Positions 31,801 through 43,431 of a DNA stretch of 64,000 nucleotides are shown here, piece by piece. Location: contig JAJTUQ010000006.1 in the NCBI GenBank assembly GCA_021399445.1, forward strand, positions 62,001 to 126,000, read 5' to 3'. The DNA comes from Xylogone sp. PMI_703. Taxonomy: Eukaryota; Ascomycota; Leotiomycetes. Positions within the stretch are counted from its first letter, which is position 1; every line of letters starts with the position of its first letter. Position numbers and translations under genes: made by a program. The notes below the pieces were generated by a model, which saw only the letters and a list, made by a program, of their open reading frames with translations, was not told the origin of the DNA and made no database searches.

Positions 31801-34800
31801 CTGGGTCTATAAATGGACTATCAACCCGGCCATCATTTTCACCTTCCCACCAACCTGAGAATGGACCCTAGGAAATCCAGTTAAGCAGATGTTAAATTTT
31901 GAAGAAGATAAGATGATCAACAGAACGACAAGCTGACGATGTTGATTTGCGATTTATAACTGACAAATTTCATAAATCACCAAGGCTAATGAAACGGAGA
32001 GCGGGACAAAAAACTTTATAGGAAAGAAAGTATCTTACCATCAAAAAATTGATAGTTCGCGTTACTGTACCAAGTTAGCACGATACAAGTAATAAGGAAG
32101 ACTCTACACGTTACCGGGACACAGTTCTTGCATAAGAAGCTGACCGTCCGGCCGAAGCAGGGTCCTGACATTTGATAATGTCTCATGCAGGAAAGGAGTG
32201 GCATGCAATACCTATGGTTATTGTTAGAAGAAAGCACTAGTGACAAAATTGTTATCACTTACATTTGATGCGAGAATGAGGTCATATTCACCGGCATTGA
32301 AACCCTGCTCTAATGGGTTCTTGGAAATATCAAGAGTCTTGTACTCAATGCCTTCATAGTCCTTAAATCTTTCCTTTGCTTGAACAAAAAATCCTGATGA
32401 AATGTCCGTATATGTATATTTCAAATATAGACGCTCTCCAAAATCGGACTTGAGGTGTTGGAGGAGTTTGTATGTTAGCCCACCGGTTCCGGCACCAATT
32501 TCGAGCACTCTCAATTGCGGTTTGAGATGCCCCAGGAGTTGCATGTAATCTTTGAAGTTCCAAATATTATTGTACCAATCGTATATACCCGCAAGAACTC
32601 CATCTTGCAATAGGAGGTCAAGGTAGTCGGTTCGTCCCTCAAATATATTCGCCGCTTCGATGAACCCACGGTAGGTCGCCGTCGCAGGTGCCCAACAGCC
32701 ACTGGCCTTGCATTGCTCAAGCAGCTTCGGAATAAGCTCTCTGCGTTCAGCTGAGCTCATACGGACCAAATTGATCGAGTCCCCAACCAAAGGAAGTCCT
32801 GGCTGCTGGAAGCGCTCAAATTGCTGATCCAACCAAGCACGAAACTTGTTTAAATGAGGTTCTGAATTTTTAAGTCCAACCAGAGTGTTCCTTGATTCGA
32901 TAGCACAAAGTACATATAACTTTTCTAAGTATTCGAGTTGATCCTTAATGTCATGCTCTAGCTTCATTAGATCTCCTGCATTCAGAAAGTCAAAATGCGG
33001 CTTCCACTGAAGTTGAAGTGCCTTCACTTCCAGTGGCTTATCTATATCCAAGGGCGCTCGTCGAAATCCTTTGACGTAAAACACCATTTGATCATCTGAA
33101 ATCCCATATGAATCACCTTGATCAGTGCCAGATTTGCCGGCAATAGTAGCACTATTGACCTGAATAGCCCTTGTAGTTGTGTCGCCAATATAAAGCTCCT
33201 CGATAAAAGTTGGAAGAGCTAGTGTCTTCAAATTTCGGTGGATTCCCCGGGTGGATGCAACCGTAAAAGTCTGGAAAACAAGATCAAGGGTTGCGGGATG
33301 TATCATATACAAGGACTCTCCAATTTCCTGCTTGTCAAATATGTCAGCGCGAGCTACATTCACCGTAACGCTCGCTGCTATATTTTTTAGCCCAGAAAAC
33401 CTTTGTCCATAATTGAGGCCGACTCTTGACATGGTTGTATACCATCGCGAGGTCGACACTTGTCTATCGAGACTTTCAGTTCTCTTTGTCGGGAATGTCG
33501 AAGCGCGACCACTACGAACAAGTCCAGAACAATGTTTATTCCAAGTGGCTCCATCATACGAAAGAATCTGGAACTCGTACCATTCGCTATTCAAAGTAGA
33601 AGTTAGTCTTTGTGGCTGAAGGTTGGTGAATATCTCAAGTGGTTTATCATTGTATATGACCATTGCTTTGCTCAATTCGACGTCTCGAACAGTGTAATCT
33701 CGAATATCATTAATTTGAAACATAGCCTCTCCGGCCATAGCAATGTAAGCGGCACCAGGGAATACAACATCATTACCAACACAATGATCACTAAGCCATG
33801 GGACTTCGGCAAGTCGTAAGATATTTCTCCAAGTGGGCGAGACTTCGCTCCCTTCAATAGTTCGGAGGCCAATGAGATCATGAGGAAGATGCTTCCTAAA
33901 TCTCCAATTTCTCATAACTCTTGTTTCGGCCCAATAGCCTTTTTCGTAATTCCATGGATATGTAGGCAGGTCGGAAAGCACGTTGGTAGTTCTGGAGTCA
34001 AACGGATAAGAGATCGGAACACCAAGCGCCCACATTTGCCCAACCGCTTCCAAGAATGAGTTCACACAATCCTTACTGCGAATAAGAGCAGAAACGTAAC
34101 TGATTGGAGAAGCTGGAGTCTCCTTGTATATCTGTCTCAGGGGGCCGCTAAGAGCTGCGTGAGGGCCAATTTCCAGATGTACCCTGCATTCGCTCGATAC
34201 AACGAGGGCTTTTACGGCAGAATGGAACAAAACCGGACATTCAAGATTATCTTGCCAATATTGTGGCCAGAAATCGGAAGCATTGAGTAGAACCTCTGAT
34301 TTGACGCTTGAATAAAATGGTATCGCAGGAGGACGAGGCGATACGTGTTTTGTTATGAGCTCACGATAGAGGTCTCCAACAAGTGCCATATGATCTGTAT
34401 AGCCCAGTTAACAAACGTTTGATACGGTACTGATGAATCATGCTGAGTTTAAACTTGAACGGTAGTAGTGTTCTTCAAAGTAAATTGGAGTAACAAATGA
34501 CAGTAAGGGGAGAAACTTACGGGAGTGATAAGCCATCTCTACTTGCAACTTTCTGGCGAGTACATGAGGCATCTCCTCTTTAATAGCAGATATGATTCCC
34601 TCCAATACCTCTTTATCTCCAGAAATCGTTACGTTAGATATACTGTTTTCACAGGCAATCTGAACCCCTGGAGCAAGATACTTTGCGATATCTTCTTTTC
34701 CCAAGCCAACAGCAGCCATGCCCCCAGGTTTCTGTGCTAATTTGCAAACATAGCCGCGATAATATGCCGTGATGACAGCCTCTGCAGATGTCAAAACACC

Positions 34801-37378
34801 AGCAGCATACGCTGCTCCAATTTCCCCACTGGAATGGCCAACGACCGCGGAAGCAGTGATACCCCAAGTAGCAAGGAGATCAACCAAAGCAACCTGTAAG
34901 GCTGTGCAGACTGGCTGGGAATACTCGGCTTTGCCAAGAAGTATTGCATCATCAGAGTTCAAAAGGATATCTATTTCATGAAGTCATTATAAGAGCTTAG
35001 CCACTGCAAGGAAATATGAGCTGTGTAACCTTCAATCGACCACTGCGGGGCATGTTTCAGTCCTTGGAGAACTCTATCCATCGACCGGATATTGTCCAGA
35101 GCGGATGAATATTCAAGTATTAGCTCCTTACCCATGTGAACCCTGAGGATTATCATAATTAACATAATATTCTTTTGGAGGAAATAACTGAAGGAGAAAT
35201 GAAACAAAGACTCTCAAGTTACCATTGTGCGCCCTGCCCAGTGAACACAAAAGCTACTTTCCGTGGACCCTGAAAGTTAGTCTGAGCCGCGACTTCATAA
35301 GGGGTGGCATTATCCGCGAAAACACAATAACTTCTCAGCTTTAGGTGTTCTCTTCTCTTCGCAAGGGTATACGCTATATCATCAACGCGGTCCTGGTGAA
35401 TGCTGAGAAAAGTCATAATATTGTCACCAACGCGTTTCAATGATTTGGTGTGGTTTGCAGAAAAGAGCAAGAGACTTCTACGTGGAGGGTTTTGCCGCTC
35501 AGTAGTCGATCTTATTGAAGAATGAGGCGAATTAAACCCAAAGGAGGCAGCTGAGTCGATAATAAACTGGAAAGAGTCAGCTGTTGAAAAATAATTTCGG
35601 ATTTCCTCTTAAGCTTACGTGCGCATTTGAACCACCAATTCCATAGGAATTCACACTGATTCTTTCGGCCTTATTTTTAGGCCATGGGGATGGTTCAACG
35701 GGTACAACAAGTTTATCAGCCTCCCATGAAACTATGACACTCAGTTTGGTTCTCTATGTCTACTAGCAGATAAGAACCTACTTGCTGGGTTTGGAGTATT
35801 GAACTTGATGTTTGGAATAATTATGCGTTGCTCGAGGGATAGGACTGCTTTGATAATGCTAGTAATTGCTGCAGCACCTTCGCTGTGACCCAGATTGGGT
35901 TTTATCTGTGATTTCGTTTTATGTTACCAGTGAACAACTCATTTGTAAGATATTTCTACTGACGGCTCCAAGGAATACACCATATTCTCCGAAGCACTTT
36001 CCAATTGCTTTGGCCTCGATTGGATCTCCAAGTTTGGTGCCAGTGCCATGGGCCTCTACCATAGCCGTCTCTGAAAGATCCAAACCAGCCGAGCTATACG
36101 CCTGGCGGATCACAGCTTCATGAGCATCAACATCTGGCACGGACATTCCATTGGTTTTTCCATCACTGTGATGATATTGTAAAGTTAGCCCTCAATTTCG
36201 GGATTGTGTTCGCCAAGTCAAACCATCCCCTCAAGGGAAATTTCCTTTTAGAATACACTTTCTCTTCCAAATCCAATATCTTAACTTATGAAATAACTCA
36301 AATTGAAAATTCGGAGCCGCTTACGCATTGGTGGCAGAGCCTCGAAGAATGGCTCGAATGGGGTTTCCGTCCCGTACTGCTTGATCTAGTCGCTTGATAA
36401 AGAGCGCATTCACTGCTTCACCACGGGCATATCCATCGGCAGAAGCGTCAAAAGATTTGGATGATCCCTCTGGAGAAAGGGCCATTTGTATACTCATACT
36501 AATGGTCATTCCTGGAGCCATGATTAGGTTCGTTCCGCATACGATTGCAGAGGAAATTCTTCCTAATCGGATTGCTTCCGACGCCTGATGTAAAGCTAGG
36601 CCCGCAGCAGAACACGCGGTCTTGATCATCATACTACACATGTATTAGCTTCATTCTCTGGATAGCGCTTGATTGAGTGTGATATTCATATGTACCTGGG
36701 TCCCTTTAGATTATATTCATATGAGACTCGATTAGGCAACGCAAAATCAAGGCCACCAAGAACTCGGTAAGGATTGTACTCCTGTATATCTTTATGTTCC
36801 AAGTCTTGCCAATCCTCCGAAAACATACCAACGTAAGTTCCAATATTCTTGCCACGCCAATCTGTCTCACCTGCACTTTCGAAAGCTTCTCGGACTACCT
36901 CTAGGACTAGTCTTTGATTTGGATCCATCTGCTCCGCTTCAGAGGGTGTGATGGTGAACATGGATAGATCGAAGTTTGAAAAATCGACATCATTCAGAAA
37001 GTATCCATGTTTAGTATTAATGGTCCCCTGCTTTCCATGTGGACTATAATATGCATCGACATTGAATCGATCATTTCCAATTGTTGATCGAGCGTCTCTT
37101 TTGTTGATGAGGAAATCATAAAGGGCACGGTCATCACGGATCCCACCTGGCAACCTCATTCCTATACCACATATGGCTATTGGGACATTCTCTTGATAGT
37201 AATTCCCTAGTGCCGATGCACTTGAGCTTCCATTCAAGTTTTCATTAAGTGTCCTGTCAGTGATCCCGTTGGTTACGCTGGTGGTTCCACTATTGCTCCG
37301 AGTAGTAACAATTTTTTCAACTCCATTATTGTCACTAGAATAGTCCAGATGACCATTTGTGTTTCCGTTGATTCTCAT
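28860..37378 (-). CDS. highly reducing polyketide synthase (KS-AT-DH-cMeT-ER-KR-ACP)
   Basis: Iterative type I PKS, 13 exons, 2512 residues by my join with consistent phase throughout. Exon boundaries: 37378-36696, 36633-36325, 36165-35964, 35905-35782, 35731-35619, 35566-35223, 35142-35030, 34970-34521, 34394-32263, 32211-32115, 32064-32039, 31867-30667, 30604-28860. KS has the triad Cys235 ('KTACSAAG'), His370 ('EAHGTGT') and His405 ('NLGHSEG'). AT has Ser676 in 'GHSSGE'. DH has His983 in '[10 protein letters not shown]' and '[10 protein letters not shown]'. The methyltransferase has '[10 protein letters not shown]'. ER has 'HSAAGGVG' completed across the last splice junction. KR has 'GGLGGLG' and 'GQSNYASAN'. 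ACP has Ser2465 in 'LGVDSL'. Every catalytic motif checked is intact, so a reduced, C-methylated chain is expected. There is no terminal release domain. The residue two before the TACS Thr-Ala-Cys core is Lys, where the commonest form is Asp; some HR-PKS clades do have basic residues there. The product cannot be predicted from sequence alone. Confidence 0.95.
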
Positions 37379-38630
37379 TGTTAAAGGAATGATTCAGATG
37401 CTTGTTGTTTGCTTCAAGTTGATATAGATGGGATATAGATGGGATATAGACGAACTAGGCCATATTTAACTCTGCTTGTAGCTACTGAGATATACCGGAG
37501 TTAAGCTAATGCTGCGTCGATGCTGCATTTTGTGTATTGCGCATGTATTTAATCTTCAGCCGCAAATACTACATATACAGATGTCCAGCGTGGGAAAATA
37601 GTGACCCGGCTCTTGCTTGATCAGTGGTTCAGCTTACTCAACCATAAGATATACCGGCATTATTTACAATAAACCATGCATCAGCTCTACTATGGTATAT
37701 GCATGTTCATATGGTACATCCATATCGCGTCAATTAGAGGCTAAAAGCGCCCCGTAGCTTTGACAAGATCGAGGCGGATAGGACCCTGTCATTATAGTAA
37801 CTTCAGAACAATACCCCTTATAAATACAACGTTCTAATACTATTGTAAATAGGCGTCATCCTAACATCCTATCAACGACTGTGTTGTAAGGTTTAAAACA
37901 AGCGTCACACGCATTTACGGTTTGAGTTTGGGTGTTTGTGCCTAATATCAGATATTCGACATGGTTTTAGTGTGGCCCTGTGGACAAGGGATTCTGTTGA
38001 ACTGGATGTGAATTTTGGTAAACTAAGTTTAGATTTAAGTACAATAATAAGCTGACATTATGAATTATATCTCTCATTGGACAGCCCGTATAAGGCATTT
38101 TGACATTCCTAGTCACAAGTATAGGCATCACCATACGGTCAACGCCCAATCTCGGGCTAGTAATAACTCCGCGCTGCCAGAGTTTAATTACTCCGAGAAA
38201 AATTTCTGATAAGCCTAACAAATGCATTGTGTACGTAAATAATAATGTGGATTGATACTAAGCATGCATCTCTGTGGCACCAGCGGTAGAGATGGAGTAA
38301 GCCGCTGAAATCTCCATGGTCACTTCCTATAGTGGTGATAGAGTCAGAAGCTGATATAGGAAACAATAGCGAGTATCTATATACGAGATGAATTTTTATT
38401 CTAAGTGCTTACACGCATGGCCCCACCCTTGTTAATCTACTCTATTCGTTAGTTAATACGTCAGTTTGGATACTGATAATCACACTATTTATTGTCACTA
38501 TAGAAACAGAAATACCAGCATTAATGACAGATACCTGAACAATTAGAGTAGTGTCTCAATATCCTTCTCACATTTCTCCACATTCCGTCTTCAAGCTATC
38601 TAAAAAAGATTACTTGTTGAAATTCTGACC
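37379..38630. other. divergent intergenic region between PKS and P450 pseudogene
   Basis: A 1.25-kb bidirectional promoter region. An 11-bp tandem repeat (ggatatagatg units) at about 37420-37450 lies 40-70 bp upstream of the PKS start. No binding site for a known regulator is claimed. Confidence 0.4.
37420..37450. repeat. tandem repeat in the PKS upstream region
   Basis: Nearly three copies of an 11-bp unit (ggatatagatg) are directly visible just upstream of the PKS start codon. Confidence 0.75.
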
Positions 38631-40484
38631 ATGGCATCTACTTTTCATGCTAAGGTCGCATTACTAAGCTCCATATATCCTTTATCTACCATCTCTTCTA
38701 TTCTTGGAGTTGCAATCATCGTCGTAGCTATTTTCTATGCCAAGCACTCAAATGGGGTCGAAGCTATCCCATTGTATGCCCCAGAAAATTCGGACAAGGG
38801 TGGTTATAAAAAAAGATGGCAGTTTGATAATTCCAATTTACTGAAAGAGGCGTATAATAAGGTATAAGATGAGTATGGCAAATCGTGATCGTAGTTATTA
38901 ACCATTTAATAGTTCGGTGATCGACCTTTCAGGGTCTGGACTAGTGAGGGCTACCAGATCGGTCTTCACCCAAAATACGCCGAGGAAGTGAAGATGCTAC
39001 CAGACACAGTATTTCCGTCTGCGCTACGAAGTGTATGAGCTCAATCATTCAGGCTTGGATTCAGGAGGAAGCTAAACAGCAAGGCAATAGTTTTTCCTTG
39101 GGACCTATTTATGGCCTATTGAGCAGTGGAAACTCGACTATCCACATATTGTTTTGAAGAATGGTTTGGCTAAGAATTTGAGTAAATTGCTCAACAATAT
39201 ACTAGATTTACTGGCCCAGATTACTGATACTGATCCGCAGCAAGACTCTTCCCCGATATACGGGACGTGATTGATTACAGCCTTCCCCTTGATTTCCCAG
39301 AGTGCAAAGGCATGTATATGGACTTAAGTAAGAGACCGAGCTAATTTGTTAATCCAGACTGGACTGCTATTCAAGTCCACCCAAGAGCAGTGCGAGTCGT
39401 AACCCGGATAAGTACAAGAGTTTTTGTCGGGAATGGCATGGAGCGAAACGAAGATTGGCTGGATATCAGCAGCAATGTGAGTATTAGAAAAAGAAAACTC
39501 GGGATATATTCTTACATAAATGTGTAGTACACGAAAGCCGTTTTTATCGCTTCTGCAAAACTTCGTTATTTCCATCCTATTTTCCGCCCCCTTGTCCAGT
39601 ACTTTATCTCCGATCTCCGTACGGTCTGGCAATCTAATCGCCGAGCACGAAACCTGCTGGCTCCAATCATCGCACGCAGGCAGGTGAAGGAAAGGAATGC
39701 GGGCTACGACAAACCAAACGATTGCATTCAGTGGGTACGAGATCTCATTTCAGAACCCGATAGGAGCGATGCACACCTGCACGCAATTATACAGTTAGCA
39801 ATTGCATCAGTGAGTGTGGGTAGTACAAGTCACTTGATCACAAATATAATTTTCAACCTTGCTACCTGGCCTGAATTTCAGACAATTTTAAAGAATGAGA
39901 TAGATGATGCTCTAGTCGAAGCTGGTGGTGAGTGGACAGTTGAAAGTATGGGGCAGTTGAAGAAGCTGGATAGTTTCATGAAAGAGTCGTTGAGATTCAA
40001 TGGACATGTTACTAGTGAGTTAACGCCATTTTGCAATTTGACCGACCAAGCTTTTAAACAGGAAAAATCAGCTACATTCCAGCGTCTAGCGCGCAAAGAT
40101 GTCAATCTTTCTGACGGTACACGTATTCCTGCTGGAACCATGGTATTCATTCCCGCATTTGCTATTGCGAACGACCCGAGTATCTACCAAGAGCCAGACA
40201 CTTTCGATGGTTTGCGTTTCTACAACCTTCGACAACGCTCACCGGAAGACGAAAAGAAATGGCAGTTTACTACTGTCAACAAAGAGCAAATGCAGTTCGG
40301 AATGGGTAGACATGCATGTTCTGGACGATGGATGGCTAGTTACCAGATCAAACTTGTGCTTGCGAACTTGATCTCCAAATACGAGTTCAGGTTGAAAGAT
40401 GGTACAAGACCAAAAAATACTTCATTTATGACAAACCTACATCCGGATCTTAAGGGGGAGGTACTGTTCAAGAATAGAAAATAA
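38631..40484 (+). pseudogene. cytochrome P450, decayed in its middle part
   Basis: A P450 divergent from the PKS. The N-terminal membrane anchor (residues 15-37), 'FGDRPFRVWTSEGYQIGLHP' after a first intron, and the whole C-terminal half are recognisable. That half includes 'SVGSTSHLITN' (I-helix region), 'KESLRFNG' (ExxR), 'RIPAGTMVFIPAFA' and the heme loop 'FGMGRHACSG'. Between about 39020 and 39330 the frame is lost. There is a TGA right after 'SALRSV', then 'GLDSGGS' followed by TAA and TAG in another frame, then 'LAKNLSKLLNNILDLL', a TGA, and a return to 'FPDIRDVIDYSLPL' in a third frame. Introns at 38863-38931, about 39480-39528 and about 40013-40069 look normal, but the central lesions cannot be spliced out. 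The intact relative would oxidise a hydrophobic product, most likely the polyketide. Confidence 0.8.
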
Positions 40485-41285
40485 GTTAGAACAGGGTTAA
40501 ACCAAGTTAACATGGTTGATCAACCTATAAATTAATTCATTTAACTTATTGATTTTGATTTTAACATATTTGCTGCTCTGTCTAGTCACTAAATCACTCG
40601 GATCACTTCCTGACCACCCAGATACACACTATCAAATAGTCAACCACAGAACATTTATATTACAATCAATCTAATTTCTAGCTAAATTAGGACATTTATT
40701 CTTTCTATGCCTAATAATCCCACACTCTGAGCACTTGAGAAATCGTCAGCTTATTCTATATACACGTAATCCGGGAAGTTATTTCAAGGCTCTCATCTCA
40801 TACTGTTATGAGGGCCCGTTCGGCAACTCACTAAAGCCTCCATAGACTCACTTTCGTAAAGATTTCTGCCGAACGCCTATATTCTCCACCTCTATATGAT
40901 GAATAGTCGCAAAATCATTGTGGAGAGTAGCGCTAGAATAAATTTGTATGAACTAACACAAGGGATTGGAGGTCTTAACCTCCAAAGTTCCATAGTAAGA
41001 TCACCTGGTTGGGAGATTTCAGAGCTCAAATAAAGCGAGCAGCGAGCTCGCTCATAGAAGACCAAAGTAAATTGAAGATAAATAGAAATTATTCGGGATA
41101 CAGCTTTAACAAATAACATAATGCAGTATATGAACCCTAATACTTTCATATATTGATTTCCCTATTATAGCAGTGCGCAGTTACGATATAGAACAGTGTA
41201 TTTACCGCGTCGACTGTAGAATTCAAAGAGATTAGATTACATCCCTGGGTATCAAAACTATCGAGACGTAGACCATTACCACTTA
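40485..41285. other. intergenic, no gene recognised
   Basis: 800 bp of AT-rich DNA downstream of two genes that converge here. No family signature is seen in either strand. Confidence 0.4.
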
Positions 41286-42613
41286 TCATGCTGAACAACT
41301 CTCAACAATCGTTTCTTGTCGACTAAATCCTCCCGCTACTTCCCTACTACTAAGAGAGTTGATTCTCTTCCCCTTACCACCATCCAATGTCAGCGTAAAT
41401 GAGTTGGTCAAGGATGGTTGAACCCCTTTTAGCAATTCCAAAGCCTCACACCGTCGTCTTTCTCCCAATATCTCTGTGGTTTTATCTACCCTATCCCTAA
41501 TAACCTGAGGCGCCTCTCTACAATATCTCTTCAGAGCAGCAACTACAGTCCGAAAACCCTGCTCGATACTCTTCTCAAATCTGACCATTCCTCTATGATC
41601 CCTCGCTATGCCACATCTTTCAGTATTGTCAAGTATAGGGGCTGCACTGGCCTCATCTACGATATAATCCTTAGTATATTTGAGATCAGTTTTCTCTTGT
41701 TCCCAGAAGAAGAAAATGCGGAAGGTCGACATCAGCGGTGCGAACTGGTCCGTGATGTTTTGTAGCGTCTCCGATTCCTCTTCTAGGGCCTTAAGCAAGT
41801 TCGACTCGATTTGCAAGGCTCCCTTGGGGAGTAAAGTGGAGGTGAGTTTTTGAAGACTGCCAACGAGACGGGCTTTGCTGGTTCCGTTGTGCGGTGTACC
41901 GAAGAAGAGGACGGCAAAGGTGCAGGTGTATATCGAATGCAGATGCGCCACTTTGGGAGAGATTCGACTTGCTGCATATGCCAATGCCTATATTACAGAA
42001 GTTTTGCCGTGAGCTAGGGAATTTCAAAGCTGATGAACGATGAAACCGGAATAAAAAGAAGTAACCCACTCTTTTGACAATTATACCACCAAGAGAATGG
42101 CAGAGGAAGATGATGGGTCTATCGTTGGCATCTTCAAGCTAAATAAAAGTTAGCATATTCTTTCGCAGCAATAAATGATTCATAGAGCCTATATCGCCTT
42201 CATAGGCTTAGTGAATGAAAACGAGCTACAAACATCTCTATCAGCCTCCAACTGAGCTATAAGTGTCTGTGCATGTTGTAGGATCCTATCTGAACTAGTT
42301 GTCCTCCCCATCAAGGATGCGATGTTTGAATTATACCCCCATGACAACACACGGGCATTCTTTATATACCTAGGTAGGAAATCGGGATGGTTTAACCAGC
42401 AGAGCTTCTGGGATTTTGAGGTCCAGGTTTTGAGTGCATCTCCATGAAGTCCATGCACTGCGACAATGCTAGAGGATGAACATTGTATGTCAGTCGGGCA
42501 CAGTTACTCATTTGTTTCTGAAGTAATAAGTTTGGAGAGACTTACTCTACTTCTGGCTCAATAGGCGGACGATATATCTCTTGAATTCCAAACTCTTGCT
42601 CTGGGCGTGTCAT
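41286..42613 (-). CDS. stand-alone SesB-like alpha/beta hydrolase, paralog of the NLR N-terminus
   Basis: Four exons (42546-42613, 42234-42468, 42070-42138 and 41286-41987) join in phase and give 357 residues. The fold is that of the DUF676/SesB-like serine hydrolases found at the N-terminus of fungal NLRs: 'IVAVHGLHGDALKTW', the nucleophile elbow 'FLCHSLGGIIVKR' (Ser present), 'AVLFFGTPHNG', then 'NITDQFAPLMSTFRIFFFWE' and 'SAAPILDNTERCGI'. It matches the first third of the NLR at 45778-49449 along its whole length, including the position of the first intron and the linker 'LKRYCREAPQVI'. It stops just before where the NB-ARC domain would start, ending in a natural-looking tail. The intact Ser suggests an active lipase or esterase; in NLRs the module is thought to act as a death or signalling effector. 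Confidence 0.85.
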
Positions 42614-43431
42614 TTTGCTTCAAGGTTGGTTTCTCGAAAATCTCACAGATTGACCTTACTGAAAGAAATCAATTTGCTTAAAGCCTAGGGAAAATGAGAA
42701 ATACAATTAGGCAGCCAACTTTAATTCTTAAAATGAGCGTGGTCGAGTGAGGCTGTGTCTCCTTTGGTATCAGCCTTACCTCGGGGTCGCACGCAACCAG
42801 GCCAGCTGAGTACGGAAATAGAGCCATCGTCTTTACTTCATTCGTGAACACTTTCTAGGATGCAGCGCCCTTGCCATGCGTAATGCCAGGGGGCTGTTGA
42901 GGCAGGGGTTGCGAGAGCTGACATACAGAGTCAACGGCCACTGAGAATAGCCATGGAGTATATCATGATGATACTTAACAGCTATTAGAGAAATTTCTAA
43001 AGCCTGTATCAGCATATATCCGAAGGGGTTTAACGAATATTACACCCGATTGCTTCCGTTTGATTCAGGAACATATTTTATTGATAGAAGAGAGCTGGTT
43101 AGCAAGGCTGAGACGTGGCATAGGTTACATGAGGATGATGGTTAGTGCTCTCAGTAGCTGACGGCCAATCAATTACGAGATGAACCCGAGATATTGAGGC
43201 AGAACAAAGTTACACGACTTCGGAAAGAAATAATTGGAAGATGCTAGGCGCCCTTTTCACCTTCTGTTTGGGGAAAGCATTATTGTATCGTGTTACTCCG
43301 TACACTCCCTAACTAATACCAGTACTCTACATAGTACCAATCAATCTAGGTAATATGAAGTTTATTCATAGATCCTACTATCTATTATGTGCCTGTCGAT
43401 TTATTCCATATATGTATCCTGTATTCGTAGC
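42614..43431. other. intergenic, no gene recognised
   Basis: It holds the hydrolase promoter and the 3' flank of the P450. The short open frame at 42833-43015 minus has no motif. Confidence 0.4.

Noticed and set aside
36600..36640. Loss of KS activity because Lys replaces the common Asp before TACS
   Set aside because: The Cys-His-His triad is complete, and basic residues at this position occur in some functional HR-PKS groups as far as I know.
39000..39360. Explaining the P450 lesions near the PKS as unrecognised introns
   Set aside because: Coding-like segments in three different frames lie closer together than any workable intron set; decay explains it better.
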